A DNA stretch of 64,000 bases from Symbiodinium natans (GCA_905221605.1 CAJNDS010000444.1:1-64000); one strand, 5' to 3'; shown: positions 35,481 through 47,989, numbered from the stretch's first letter. Translations and numbers: made by a program. Notes: generated by a model not told the origin, from the sequence alone.

Positions 35481-37797
35481 GATAGGGTTTCGTTACAGCT
35501 TTTTTCCTTTCCGCTTTTGGGCTCGAACATCCCAGAAGCATGCAGTCCATGCAGCCCAGTGATGGCGGACATGGTTTCGTTTAAGGGGCATTAATAGGGA
35601 ACAAAACGTGGCGCCGATGCCAGTTTTCTTTCCGAAAGCAACATGCCCCTGCACCGTGTCGATGGGACATATGCCGCAGGAAATAAAACTCATCAAATCC
35701 AAAACCCAGAGTCCCCACTTTTGGCAGCCCCAAAACCGTGCATCCCAAAACGTAAAGAAGGCCGGGAGCTTGTAGGTAGCATTCTGCCGGAACAGGTGCC
35801 GATGTCAGCCCTTATCCCTAGAACCACATTTCACCGTGTTTCCACCGCAAAGTTGGGATTCAGAAATTTGCGACGGGTGTCAGCCCAACTTTTGTTCAAC
35901 ACACAAGTGAGGATCACAATTAAATCGGGACTTCCATATGTACCCCCGCACGACTCTCATCCACTTTTTGGACCTTCCAAAAAAGGGTGCCCTAGCGTTT
36001 GTTGCCCAAGCAGAGTGCAGTGAGAGCTCTGTAGACTCGTGGAGCTGTGTGAGCATGGCCCGCATTACGACAAGGATGGGTTCACGTAGGCGAAAAACCT
36101 GCCTAGAAGCTCCTTCGACCCTGTATCCGAAACCTTTTACAGGCCCAAAGTAGGCTGTAACATGTTGTTCCGAATCAATCGTCATACCCTGCATGGCGGT
36201 TCATCCAGCTAGGCAGGTTGATGGCCAGACTGTACTCGTGGCCTTGTGCCCGCCCCCCCCACCCGAAAGCGCTAGAATACTAGAAGGGTTTCGGAATTTT
36301 TGCTGTTGACAGGTTGCATGCGGGGCTTTCCCCCATCCTCACTTGATGCCGCAGTTGAACTGAAGCCCATGACATATCTGACCGTTAGGACCCTCAAAAC
36401 CCTAAGAACCCTCAAAACCTTTAGGACCCTAAGGACCCTTCTCATTGGTCAATCCCAAATAAGCCCAAACCCCTTACACCCCGTCCTCACTTAAAGCATT
36501 CGTGGCGGCCGAGTTTCAAGCCCACCTGTGGGTGGAGCATCGAGCTCCACAGCCTCAGCGCACCACACGTGTACATCTTAGGCTTTAGCTTGTAACGATT
36601 TGATCAACGAAACGTACCTAGCTACTGATGTAGGCATGTTTTCAGTAGGGGCCCAATGCTAAAGATCTCTGCGGGCATGCTCAAGGAAGTCCCAGTTCCA
36701 TCGCGGTGCCCTGGCCAGGAGAAGCGCTGTCCTGATGGTTCCTTTGTTGCTTGCAGGCCCTTGTGAGCTTGAAATGCTTCATTTACTTTATGACAAATCC
36801 GGCCCAGGAGTTAAATTAATCGGGGGTTCCTGGGGTTGACGGGTTCAGGATGTGCTTCGCAGTTGTAAGTTGCAAGGTAGCAACATAAAGTGCTCAGCAC
36901 CAAAAAAGGATCAAGACAAGTGCATGCGCTCAACTGTAGAAACGAACAAGTCAAGGGTCCTTGTGTTGCTCTGCCATATTGAGTTGCTTTCGTGCCTCAG
37001 CTTAAAGAGGAAGAGGGGAAGCAAACAGCAAAGCTGCTGTTTGATCTTGTTTGGTCAAACAAACTTTACTGGTAGTGACTGCTAGTGTTTCGCCATTCTT
37101 GGAGACGGTGGAGGGCTTTCGTAGCGGCAGCATGGTTTCACAAGCTGATCATGTGCGAAGCTGAACGTGGCGTTTTACAGATCTGAAGTATCCTGGGTCG
37201 TGGCTAAACCTTAACTTTGTTTTCTTCATTGAAAGATCGGGTTTTGGGTCTGCTCATGTAGAAGGTCATGACTGCAGGAATTCCTCAGGGACCCTCTGGG
37301 TTCATGAGGAAAACATGCGAAGTCTGTCACGGCCATGTTGGGAACAGATGTGTTGATCAGCTACCACAACCACAACAGCGTCTCGCCGTCCCTAAACCCT
37401 AATCTTGCAACCCTTACCGGCTGGTGGCCGTGGAAGCGTCTGAATTCGAAGCTGACAGTGGCTATCCTTGCCTGACTGCGCGCTCGGATTGGTATATGGA
37501 CTTCATGTGATTGTAACATTGTGGTCAGCATAAATACTGATGAAGTGCGGATTTTTTAGCTTGTGCAGTTCAGCAGGAAAGTTAAAGTGACATTGAAGGT
37601 TTGCTTTGAAGATGGGAGGCGTCGGTGAGTTGGAACTGTCGAGGGAGCCAACCCCTAACCCGGCGTTGTCGGCCAGGCAGCTGGCAGCTAGGCAGGTGGC
37701 CCTAATCGCGTGAGGCGCCGCTTTACCCTTCACGGCGCCCTGCCGACCAGGGCAGCTAAAGTTGGAGAAGAGCGTGCCTGGATTGATCTGGAGACTG
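35481..37797. other. no gene seen
   Basis: About 2.3 kb without a frame that reads like a protein (longest about 126 codons, low quality). Apart from the short telomere-like patch at 36388-36440 I see no structure. Confidence 0.45.
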
Positions 37798-37949
37798 GGG
37801 AGGGTTTGGGGTTCAGGGATGTAGGGTTTGGGGTTTAGGGCTTGTTTTGATTTTTAAAATGAATTTGCATGTTGGGCCAGGGTTTTCTTTATGGTAAGCG
37901 GTTTGGCCACAGGTGACTTGGCTCCAATCCCTGGTCCTCCGGTCCTGTG

Positions 37950-38460
37950 GTCCAGTCCTCGGTCCTCTGTTCCTTTGTTCCTCTGTTCCTCTGTTCCTCT
38001 GTTCCTCTGTTCCTCCGTTCCTCCGTTCCTCTGTTCCTCTGTCCCTCTGTTCCTCTGTTCCTCTGTTCCTCTGTTCCTCTGTTCCTCTGTTCCTCTGTTC
38101 CTCTGTCCCTCTGTTCCTCTGTTCCTCTGTTCCTCTGTTCCTCTGTTCCTCTGGTCCCCTGAACCTCTTGATCCTCGGGTCTCCTTGTCCTCTCCTGGTC
38201 TTCCGGTCTGCTGGTGCTCTGTTCCCCCCATCTCCTGGCCTCCTGGGCCTCTCCTCCCCTGGTCTCCTGGTCCTCCGGTCGTGGTCCTCTGGTTCTCTGG
38301 TGTCCTGGTTTTCTGCTTGGTCTTCCGGTCCTCTGTGGTCCCGTGGTCCTTCGGTCCTCCGGTCCTCTGGTCGCTGGTCCTCCGGTCTTCCGGTGTCCTG
38401 GTCCTCCAGTTCTCCGGTCTCCTGGTCCTTTGGTCCTCTAGTTCCTTGGTCTTAGGAGGC
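37950..38460. repeat. 8-bp minisatellite (TTCCTCTG)n and related GGTCCTCC series
   Basis: 37960-38155 is a nearly pure array of GTTCCTCT units. It decays into a GGTCCTCTGGTCCTCC series to about 38450. Open frames in all phases (SSVPLFLC or RNRGTEEQ) are artefacts of a repeat without stop codons. Confidence 0.9.
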
Positions 38461-38493
38461 AAAACCAAGAAAAAATTGGGTGGGAATGGCAAG

Positions 38494-38752
38494 CCGAATC
38501 GCATCATGGGTTTGGAAGGGATTCACATGCTTTGAAGCAAGCTTGTAAGGGGTGTAAGGGGCGTAGGGGGTGTACGGGGTGCAACGAAAGGTTCAAGGGG
38601 TGTAAGAGGGATGTACGGGGTGTAAGGGGGTGTAAGGGGGTGTAAGGGGGTGTAAGGGGTGGCATATGCAAACAGAAACCACACTATGCTCACATCATGG
38701 GTTTGGAAGGGATTCGCAGTTCGCATGCTTTGAGGCAAGTTTGCTTGGCTTA
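38494..38752. repeat. 50-base interspersed repeat, two direct copies around a G-rich array
   Basis: CATCATGGGTTTGGAAGG plus about 30 further bases occurs at 38503-38552 and 38693-38742, and in reverse complement at 39333-39391. Between the first two copies is a (G)GGGTGTAAG array (38548-38660), able in principle to form G-quadruplexes. Confidence 0.7.
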
Positions 38753-39332
38753 AAAAAATGAGGGGTTGGCAGGGGGCACAGCCCCCTGCATTTGCAAAAA
38801 CAATGCTCGGAAAGGACTCATACGTCTGGAAGCAAGCTTAAAACAACCGCGGGCGTTGGGGGAGTCTGCAATTCCCCTCCATCCCCCCGCCCCACCGCAC
38901 CACTCTCACCCCACCCACCCCCCGCATCCAGAGGACTTGCTCAAAACCTTTTTTGAATCCTCTCAATGATAATATGTTGTTGTGTTTTGTGTATGGCATG
39001 TTTGTAGAAATATTGAGGTATTTATAGCAAGCATCATCATATGGTCAGTACTATTTATACAATACATACACCGGGAACTCTTGAAACATCACTTCGCGAA
39101 GCTACTATTGTATCACTTTATGAAAGAAGGAGACTCAAGCAAACTAAATAATTACAGGCCCAGCGTGTTACCTCAAACATCTGCGCCTCAACCACGATTT
39201 CTTTTGAAGCCGGGCAAGCTTGCGGGCTGCGACCTCGCTTTTAAGCCGGACAAACTTTCGTCAAAGCATTTGACGCGCTTCCAAACCCACCATTTGTTTG
39301 CAAATCGGGGCCCAAACCCCCTGCTCATTTTA

Positions 39333-39391
39333 GGCTGGGCAAGCTTGCTTCAAAGCATCTGAAGCGCTTCCAGACCCATGATGTGAGCATT
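39333..39391 (-). repeat. inverted copy of the 50-base repeat
   Basis: The reverse complement reads ATGCTCACATCATGGGTCTGG..., matching 38690-38742. It forms a long inverted pair spanning about 640 bases, as in fold-back elements. A more diverged copy is at about 39210-39290. Confidence 0.6.
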
Positions 39392-39514
39392 GTAAGCAGG
39401 ACCCTGCCCTTTACGTTGCAAAATATCACATCCAAATTGCTTTTCTCTGAGAGAGCGAACGAAGATAGTGTGCAAAGTGCTATTGTTATTATTATTGTTA
39501 GTATTAGTATTTCC

Positions 39515-39850
39515 ATTATCATTCTTATCATTCTTATCATTGTTAGCATTCTTAGCATTTTTAGCATTCTTATCATTCTTATCATTCTTATCATTCTTAT
39601 CATTCTTATCATTCTTATCATTCTTATCATTCTTATCATTCTTATCATTCTTATCATTCTTATCATTCTTATCATTCTTATCATTCTTATCATTCTTATC
39701 TTATCATTCTTATCATTCTTATCATTCTTATCATTCTTATCATTCTTATCATTCTTATCATTCTTATCATTCTTATCATTTTTATCATTATTATCATTAT
39801 GATCAGTATTATCATTATTATCATGATTATCATTATTGTGATGATTATTA
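39515..39850. repeat. 9-bp minisatellite (CATTCTTAT)n
   Basis: About thirty copies, pure in the centre and degenerate at the edges (ATTATTATCATTATGATC). Ile/Leu frames and the minus-strand (N-D-K)n frame are artefacts. Confidence 0.9.
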
Positions 39851-40106
39851 GTATTACTATTAGTGTCTTGAACCAGTTCTTTTTGCATTCGCCTGCGATA
39901 CATTAGTAAGAGAACGAAGTGAGTGAATTACGTTGCAAGGAAACACACGTGCACGAACAAGTGAACGTGACAGAACGCCCTATTCACATTCTTTCAAAAT
40001 GAGGTACACTCGTGCACGTGTATTTTCATAATAGTATTAATGGGGTCCCAACCTCTGTTTCCAAGCCACTCAACCTGTCACACCTTGCGAGGAAGTTCTT
40101 AAAAGA

Positions 40107-40361
40107 ATGGTTATGCCTTTCAAAACAGCCAAGCACATGAAATTTTTCTGGAACAAAGCAAACACTAGCATCAAATGGAAGTTGCAGGTGTTCAATGCAG
40201 TTGGAACATCCAAGATATTGTCCGGGCTTGAATCCATACAGCTGACGCAAGCTGATCTGAAACAGTTGGATGCCTTACAAGTGAAAAATTCACACGAAAA
40301 ATATTCAGACGCAACCCACCCACTCATGTTGATAGAAACCAAACTGACAACAGTGTCATGA
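40107..40361 (+). pseudogene. LINE reverse-transcriptase C-terminal relic
   Basis: 85 codons reading FFWNKANTSIKWKLQVFNAV, TSKILSGLESIQLTQADLKQLDALQ. This is the helical stretch downstream of the RT palm in many LINEs ('WK....s...KL.V..A...SKI.YGLE...LT...L..LD..Q'). No palm or finger region lies upstream and the frame stops soon after, so it is a fragment of an old insertion unrelated to the LINE at 24375. Confidence 0.6.
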
Positions 40362-40369
40362 ACAAAATA

Positions 40370-41685
40370 AAAACCATGGAGTTCAGGCTCAAAAACTCTC
40401 GCAATGTTGGAAAAGTCAAAAGATGAATTCACTAGGACAAATGTTCAGGGCGGACGGGTATTACCCGCTGAGACAAGTTTCATTCGAATTTGGAACCACT
40501 TCACCGTGGATAAACTACAAAAAGAATAGGCAGACCAAGAGCTGACTAGCTTCAAGAAGCAACGAAAGATGCCTCGAAAGCATGCGGAAAGCCACCAGCA
40601 AACACCTAACCCTCCTACAAAACACTGCAAAGAGCCGTCAAGCCCCAGTCTAAATGGACATGAAAAGCAAAACAGCCACACAATCGCCAAAACGCACGCT
40701 ATGAAGAAAATCGCCACACAGAAGATTGGACAATAATGTCCAAATCAGCTTACGGGCTTACAAAGTAAATACTTACAAAGTAAATCACTGGTTAGCCACG
40801 AGTTTCTGATTACAAGCCTCTTGTACAACTACAATTCTACGCCGGTATTTAATTCTACGTCCGAAGTTTGATCCAGCAAAAGCAAATTTGGATGTTAAGC
40901 CTGCTTCATTTTTTTTGGGCTTAATCTTGTGTTGAATAGCGAGTTCCTAGAATTCAGCAAAAAATGGATAGCCTCGATTTTGAATTGGCCCTTCATGTTG
41001 TTGCTTTGTGGTGGTATGAATTCCTACACAAATCAAAGTTTCAATTGATTCAGTTCTGAAAATCAGTGTTAGATAAGACTCCCACTCCCGTGTCGAGCAG
41101 CTCGACAGGGTTCGTAAGAACCTTTTGCTTCTTTCCAGATAATTCGGTTCCTCAGCAACCAACCCCGTTGGAGCGTATGAAGCGAGCCGAGAATCCCCAA
41201 GCGTTGCGGGCCCAGGCGTCCATAGGCTCCGGGCGAGTTGCGCCAGAACAAGGCTCTTCGGAGGAGCTACGTTGCAGTGCTGAGCCCTCATTGTGAGTTT
41301 TGCAAGATTTTGGCAAGCGATTAGGCTGAACCTTTGCCTCAACAAACCAAAGCCTATGTTTCCGTAGGTTCAACAAAAACCCCTTTCAGGATTGTCAGGC
41401 TTGCAAAGAAGCAGGCTGCTTGAGGCAAACCTTCTAAACCCAAAGTTCTTGCTCTGCTCGCCCGACAAAGCCTGACATGAGGAGCGCAGCCGCCCCATAG
41501 CAGCAGCTGCAGCTGCCCTGGCCATGAGCCCCCGATCAACCGAATAACTGCTGTTAGTTTGGCTTTTGACGTTGTGCCGCCAAGCCTGACCGCCCTGAGC
41601 CAACACTATTTTACCTGCTAGGGTGTAGGGTCAAGGTTTTCGTTCAAAGAAGGATTGGGGGTTTAGAGCCTTTCGCTGAACCTGC
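40370..41685. other. no gene seen
   Basis: A+T-richer unique sequence. The longest frames (about 130 codons, minus strand near 40947-41345) have no recognisable motif. Confidence 0.45.
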
Positions 41686-41689
41686 CCGA

Positions 41690-41791
41690 ACCCTAAACCG
41701 TAAACCTTAAACCTTGAACCCTAACCCTAAACCCTAAACCGCCTAAACCCTCAACCCGCAACCCGCAACCCGCAACCCGCAACCCGCAACC

Positions 41792-41879
<88 letters not shown>

Positions 41880-41889
41880 ACCCGCAACC

Positions 41890-41977
<88 letters not shown>

Positions 41978-42058
41978 ACCCTACCCCCTAAACCCTGAAC
42001 CCGACACCCGAGACCCGAAACCCTAAACCCTAAACCCCAAACCCTAAACCCTAAACCT
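41690..42058. repeat. interstitial telomere-like array, mostly CCCTCAA variant
   Basis: Canonical CCCTAAA units at both edges enclose about thirty tandem 7-mers of CCCTCAA with a few CCCGCAA. All are one-base variants of the same heptamer. It reads as a C-rich strand, so an end-like orientation would point left. Confidence 0.9.
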
Positions 42059-42091
42059 GTCTACTTATTATAATGTAAATGTTGGGAAGTT

Positions 42092-42530
42092 ACTGGGCAA
42101 GCAAGGTCTTTTTTTTACTGGGCAAGGTCATATGTTTACTGGGCAAGGTCATTTTTACACATTTTTACTTGGGAAAAGCCGTTCCATCCAAAAAACGACC
42201 CTGTGCCCAGTAAAAAATGTGGCCTTCAGGCCCAAAGGTCAAATTTTTTCTGGGCAAAGATCACTGGGCAAGGTTATGTGTTTATTGGGCAAGGTTATAT
42301 TTTTATTGGGCAAGGTCATATTTTTGTTAGGCAAGGTCGTTTGCCCGAGAAAAAATATGACCTTCGTCCTCGAAGGTCATATTTTTCTGGGCACCCAGCC
42401 CCCTGCCTATTTTATTGGGCGCAAAGAAATTATGACATTCGGCCCCGAAGGTCGCAATTTTACTGGGCGCCCACCCTGCCCAGTAAAAATATGACTTTCG
42501 GCCCCGAAGGTCATGTTTTTATTGGGTTCA
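42092..42530. repeat. tandem palindromes and half-palindromes
   Basis: Four imperfect palindromes of about 50 bases at 42205-42255, 42343-42392, 42417-42470 and 42478-42526, each of the form GCCCAGTAAAAATATGACC ... mirrored by GGTCATATTTTTACTGGGC around a CGGCCCCG-like centre. Single arms (TTTACTGGGCAAGGTCAT) lie between and before them. Confidence 0.85.
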
Positions 42531-42534
42531 GGGC

Positions 42535-42935
42535 CTACTCTGGCTGGCTTTAGGGTTTTGGGTTTACTCTGGGCTGGTTTTAGGGTTCTGGCTTTAGAGT
42601 TTAAGGCCTGCTCTGGGGCTGTTAGGGTTTATGGCCCACTCTGGGCTGGCGTTAGCGTTTAGGGTCCATTCTGGGGCTGGTTTAGGGTTTAGGGCTTACG
42701 ATGAGCCGACTCTGGCTCTGGGCTGGCCTTTCGGGTTTAGGGCCCATTCTGGGCTGGTTTTAGGATTCAGGGCTTACTCTGGGCTGGTTAAGGTTTAGGG
42801 CCTACTCTCTTGGGCTGGTTTTTAGGGTTTACTTTCTCTGGGCTGGCGCAAAGGTTTAAGGCCTATTCTTCGGGTTTAGGGCCTACCCTGTAGGGCCTAC
42901 TCTGGGCTGGCTTTAGGGTTTAGGGCCTGGGACAA
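42535..42935. repeat. degenerate TCTGGGCTGG-TTTAGGGTTT tandem repeat
   Basis: About ten units of 35-50 bases combining CTCTGGGCTGG with one or two TTTAGGG words and GGCCTAC. The orientation is opposite to the array at 41690. Confidence 0.75.
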
Positions 42936-43099
42936 AGCACATGTAGACCCTAGATAGGAGGACATGAAGCACATCTGGACCAGTGGGACGCCGAGCAAAT
43001 TTAGAGCCTAGATAGTGGGACACTACGCAAAATTTGAGCTTTTTTGTGGGGCACTAGGCAAATTCTGTGTTTGGTGGGTTTTAGAATGTTGTCAGTCTT

Positions 43100-43255
43100 G
43101 TCGCCTGAAAAACCCTGAACCCTGAACCCTCAACCCTGGACCCTGAACCCTAAGCCCTAAACCCTAAACCATACACCCTAAAGCCTAAACCCTAAACCCT
43201 AAACCCTAAACCCTATATAGACCCTTAAACCTAAACCCTAAGCCCTAAACTAACC
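43100..43255. repeat. short CCCTAAA array
   Basis: About fifteen heptamers, canonical CCCTAAA with CCCTGAA variants, in the same orientation as the array at 41690. Confidence 0.8.
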
Positions 43256-43259
43256 CTAC

Positions 43260-44750
43260 GCCCGCGTATGTTAGTGTGAAAGGATCCTCCTTGGCTCCGC
43301 ACCGACAATGGCGGCACTCAGCACCCGGGCAGCGTGTTGCATGTGCCGTCGGAGATTTATAGGGCGGGTTTGAGGTTCTGGAAGCTTCGCTTGCGACAGA
43401 TCGTCTTAACCCTAGGAAAGCAATCTGTTTGCAGATTGCACCAAAACCCTGCACTTGCTGATGATTGGGTATGCAGATGGAACCTATGTCAGGATTCCAA
43501 CAAACGCTTGGAGTTTAGGGGTGTGATTGTCATTTACTTTGTCCTTGGTTTCCTGAGGCACCGACAAGGGCAGCACAGTCCCTACCAATGTCTCCCGGCC
43601 TTACTGCGGGTGCCACCGTTTCAGGGTTTAGATTTTGGGGCTGGTAATTTGGGAGCATTTAGAGCGCCATGTCGCACCAGAACTTCACCCTTCCGAGGTG
43701 CAGCACCGGACAGCCGTGCGATCAGTGCGGTATGATAAACTTCCGGCTACCCTTGACCCCTGCAGTTTTGTATTTTCTTTCCCATCTGGGAGGCTGTGCA
43801 AGTTGGTTCTGCATTGTTCTGCATGGTTCTGGACTTTGTTGTCAGCTCTTATCAGGCCCTTTACTGCCGAGCCAAGCCGTGAATCCCAGGGCCCGAGACC
43901 TTAAAGTCCCCTCCGCAGCCGGGGCATGTGAGTCATGTGAGGGCCTTGTTCGCTTTACGGCCCGTCCCAGCCCTCTGATTGTCTCAGATCTCACAAGGGC
44001 ATACTGGCTTCAGGCCTGCGAGTCTCAGCTGGAGCCAAACGCACACTCAACTGCTGCTTTGCTAGGCATCCGGATGTGTTTTTTCGGGTACCTTGATTTT
44101 CCGATGGAATCGCTGCTTGCCGGAAAGAAACGGGGTGTGAATTGTTTGAGATGTCCTGCTACTGTTCCGGTGTCGTTCAGCTGAAACAAGGCCTGCCGAC
44201 AGGCCTTCGGAATCGACATCTTCTTGATTTTTTCTCCCAAACGTGGTTTTCCCTGTGCCCCCATTTGTGTAGACTGTTCGGTAATGCGTGTGCAACGTGA
44301 GCGAAGTGTGTCATCACGTGTGCACAGGCACATCACCCAGGATTGGGCTCCAAATATGCGGGCTCTGGGCTTCAGATTCCGAGGCGGCCACACCACTGAA
44401 GGCACTGAAGTGACGACTGTGCTTCCACTGTCACTGGACCTGGATCTGATGAATCTGAAGCTGCCTCATCTCTTCTCTAGGGCTGCAGCAGCCTTTGCTA
44501 TCAACTTGGTCAGGCTTTTTGTCTTGGCGACTGCGATTGCTTTCCGCTTTGCAACCGTATTGGCCTTGTACTTGGGCGCAATACCTCTGCAAGAAGTCAG
44601 GAGGAGCTCTTGGGCTGCGGTGCTTCGTCGGTCCGCCTGGCTTCCAGCACATCTCTGCTTGCAGGGTATTCAGCACGCAAGTGGGTGCGTTGACGGTCCC
44701 GGTCACACGCAACTGAACACGAAGCAAGCGCTTGACGCAATGCCGAATCA
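43260..44750. other. no gene recognised
   Basis: Several plus-strand frames of 130-176 codons exist (43334, 43669, 44224), but none shows a motif or consistent amino-acid pattern, and they overlap each other in different phases. Confidence 0.4.
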
Positions 44751-44756
44751 CTGAAT

Positions 44757-44920
44757 CTCTCTCGCTCTCGCTCTCCCTCTCCCTCTGGCTCTTGCTCTGG
44801 CTCCTTGCCCTTGCTCTTGCCCTCGCTGTTGCCCTCGCTCTTGCCCTCGCTCTTGCCCTCGCTCTTGCTCTTTCTTTCTTTCTTTGTTTCTTTCTTGCTT
44901 TGTTTCTTTCTCTCTCTCTT

Positions 44921-44951
<31 letters not shown>

Positions 44952-46597
44952 ATCTTTATCTTTATCTTTCTCTTTCTCTTTCTCTTTCGCTTTCTCTTTC
45001 TCTTTCTCTTTCTCTTGCTCTTGCTCTTGCTCTTGCTCTTTCTCTTTCTCTCTTTCTCTTTCTCTCTTTCTCTTTCTCTCGTTCTCTTTTTCTCTTTTTC
45101 TGTTTCTCTTTCTCTCTTTCTCTCTTTCTCTCTTTCTCTCTTTCTCTCTTTCTCTCTTTCTCTCTTTCTCTCTTTCTCTCTTTCTCTCTTTCTCTCTTTC
45201 TCTCTTTCTCTCTTTCTCTCTTTCTCTCTTCTCTTTCTCGCTTTCTCTCTTTCTCTCTTTCTCTCTTTCTCTCTTTCTCTCTTTCTCTCTTTCTCTCTTT
45301 CTCTCTTTCTCTCTTTCTCTCTTTCTCTCTCTCTCTTTCTCTCTTCTCTCTTTCTCTCTTTCTCTCTTTCTCTCTTTCTCTCTTTCTCTCTTTCTCTCTT
45401 TCTCTCTTTCTCTCTTTCTCTCTTTTCTCTCTTTCTCTCTTTCTCTCTTTCTCTCTTTCTCTCTTTCTCTCTTTCTCTCTTTCTCTCTTTCTCTCTTTCT
45501 CTCTTTCTCTCTCTTTCTCTCTTTCTCTCTTCTCTCTTCTTTCTCTCTTCTTTCTCTTTTCTTTCTCTTTTCTCTCTTTCTCTTTCTCTTTCTCTTTCTC
45601 TTTTTCTCTCTCTCTCTCTCTGTCTTTGTCTCTGTCTCTGTTGTTTCTCTTTCTCTCTTTCTCTCTTTCTCTCTTTCTCTCTTTCTCTCTTTCTCTCTTT
45701 CTCTCTTTCTCTCTTTCTCTCTTTCTCTCTCTCTCTCTTTCTCTTTCTCTCTCTCTCTCTTTCTCTTTCTCTCTCTCTTTCTCTTTCTCTTTCTCTNNNN
45801 NNNNNNNNNNNNNNNNNNNNNNNNNNNNNNNNNNNNNNNNNNNNNNNNNNNNNNNNNNNNNNNNNNNNNNNNNNNNNNNNNNNNNNNNNNNNNNNNTCTC
45901 TTTCTCTCTTTCTCTCTTTCTCTCTTTCTCTCTTTCTCTCTTTCTCTCTTTCTCTCTTTCTCTCTTTCTCTCTTTCTCTCTTTCTCTCTTTCTCTCTTTC
46001 TCTCTTTCTCTCTTTCTCTCTTTCTCTCTTTCTCTCTTTCTCTCCTTCTCTCTTTCTCTCTGTCTCTCTTTCTTTCTTTCTCTCTTTCTCTCTTTCTCTC
46101 TTCCTCCCATTCTCTCTTTCTCTCTTTCTCTCTTTCTCTCCTTCTCTCCTTCTCTCCTTCTCTCCTTCTCTCCTTCTCTCTTTCTCTCTTTCTTTATTTC
46201 TCTCTTTCTCTCTTTTTCTCTTTCTCTCTTTCTCTCTTTCTCTCTTTCTCTCTTTCTCTCTTTCTCTCTTTCTCTCTTTCTCTCTTTCTCTCTTTCTCTC
46301 TTTCTCTCTTTCTCTCGTTCTCTCTTTCTCTCTTTCTCTCTTTCTCTCTTTCTCTCTTTCTCTCTTTCTCTCTTTCTCTCTTTCTCTCTTTCTCTCTTTC
46401 TCTCTTTCTCTCTTTCTCTCTTTCTCTCTTTCTCTCTCTCTCTCTTTCTCTTTCTCTCTCTCTCTCTTTCTCTTTCTCTCTCTCTTTCTCTTTCTCTTTC
46501 TCTTTCTCTTTCTCTTTCTCTTTCTCTTTCTCTTTCTCTTTTTCTCTCTCTCTCTCTCTCTGTCTTTGTCTCTGTCTCTGTTGTTTCTCTTCGGTGT
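44757..46597. repeat. 1.8-kb CT-rich microsatellite (TTTCTCTC)n
   Basis: Homopyrimidine on the plus strand, homopurine on the minus strand; 6-bp and 8-bp units with sporadic variants. A near-copy of the block ending TGTCTTTGTCTCTGTCTCTG appears at 45620 and 46560. Frames of up to 800 codons (SFSLSLFL or KEREREKE) are artefacts. It can form triplex DNA. Confidence 0.95.
45797..45896. other. assembly gap, 100 N
   Basis: Exactly 100 N inside the microsatellite, the conventional size for an unknown-length gap. True array length and the join across it are uncertain. Confidence 0.98.
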
Positions 46598-46599
46598 CT

Positions 46600-47985
46600 G
46601 TGTTATGGGGTCTTTTGCTCCGCAATGCGGAGCAGCCGTCAGGTCCGTAAGCCCGACGTGTATCATAGTGTCACTCGCCAGCTTGACGGGGACGACGAAG
46701 TGTCTGGGTGTTGCGCACCGTTTGCCCGTTTTCCCGGGCAAGCTCCACATCACATTACTATGGTTATAAATTTCCCGTAGATCCCATGCGAAAGAGTTCG
46801 CCCAGCGCACGAACGCACATCTGTAAGTTTGCATGGTCCAAGCAGTTTCCATGCAATACTCCGGTCGACGAGGCGTACTTCGTGGGTTAGCGATGATGAT
46901 GTGGAGCAGTCGTGTTCGTGCACGCATGGCAACGACCCGCAGCTTTCTTGGAGGCCACAACAACATGAAGCTGTGATTACAAGTCCGTGTTTCGAACACA
47001 AAAAGGGTGTAGAAGGTTTCCCAAATTCATCGTGTGTTGCAGGCAGCATCTTGGTCGACCATGAAAGGCAGGCAAGAAGACGTTGCCACCAGCACCGGAT
47101 GAGCGTGCCGCAGAACTGGAAAGATTGTTTTCTGCGAACCCCGCTCGGAAACATGAAAAGCACATCCTGACGATGGGCGAGGCCGCTCAAAAGTATCTTG
47201 CCGCATCAAGAAAACCTCCTCACAATCTCATCGCTCAGTGTCTGCCAGCAAACCAATATCATGTGTGTACATGTGCAACGAGACTCGTCACGAATCATGT
47301 TCACCATCTGATGTCCTGCCCCCGCTCTCGCCGGCTTCCTGCCGCTGCCGATGTCGAAGCATTCGCGCCCGTGTCCTCGGTCTGGCCTCCTGTTCTCTCG
47401 GGAAGCCCCACGCGAGTGGTGCAGGATTTTTTTTTCCCTCGCACTTTTTCTCCAGCATTCAGCGCGGTCCCAGTGCGGGGGCATCGCACATGCCTGCACG
47501 TGCGGGGGCGAGCAGATGTCGCTGAGGAGCGGCGCGTCGCCGCGCGAGCCAACCAGCTCAGGGTACGTCCGCTCTTTGCTTTGCCGCGCAGCGCCTGCTG
47601 TGGTGCCCCTGAGGCCCCGTGGCCAAGCAAAGCCTACAGCAAGCCTGCGACGCACGAACTCTGCTGCAGACGGAGGGCTGCCCGTTCAAGGACTTTTGCC
47701 CAGGGCCAGCAGACCGGTGCGTCTACGTCTGCTCTGCAGCCGGGTGGGCCGGCGTTGGCGGAGTGGTAGGGAAGAGGCATAGGGCCAGCTGGTCGTGAGG
47801 TGGTAAGGCTCCATGAAATTGCAGCTGCCGAGGTCGCCTTGATGCGTTCGGAGGCGCCACCTCGGGAGTCTTCGCGTCGCGCGCCCTACCACTCGAGCGG
47901 CCGTTACGAAGGTTTGTCGCGAGGCGGGGCCAGGGCGGGTGGCATCGCGCCGGGACAATGCTACCTCACTGTCAGGCTCTAGTTA
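46600..47985. other. no intact gene; weak retroelement traces
   Basis: A 228-codon plus frame (47083-47769) lacks motifs. On the minus strand near 47560-47640 SKERTYPELVGS matches the 'YPEL' motif of the decayed family to the right, so relics may extend here. Confidence 0.4.
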
Positions 47986-47989
47986 TTCC

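Noticed and set aside
37854-38535. Paired 217- and 214-codon ORFs (RNRGTEEQ / SSVPLFLC)
   Set aside because: 8-bp minisatellite without stops in either strand; no unique sequence.
44597-46999. 800-codon minus-strand ORF and several 400-680-codon ORFs in the CT array
   Set aside because: They arise from a stop-free microsatellite (Lys-Glu-Arg or Ser-Leu-Phe runs) and cross a 100-N gap.
47083-47769. 228-codon ORF as a host gene
   Set aside because: No motifs, Arg/Ala-rich with frames in all phases, next to retroelement relics.
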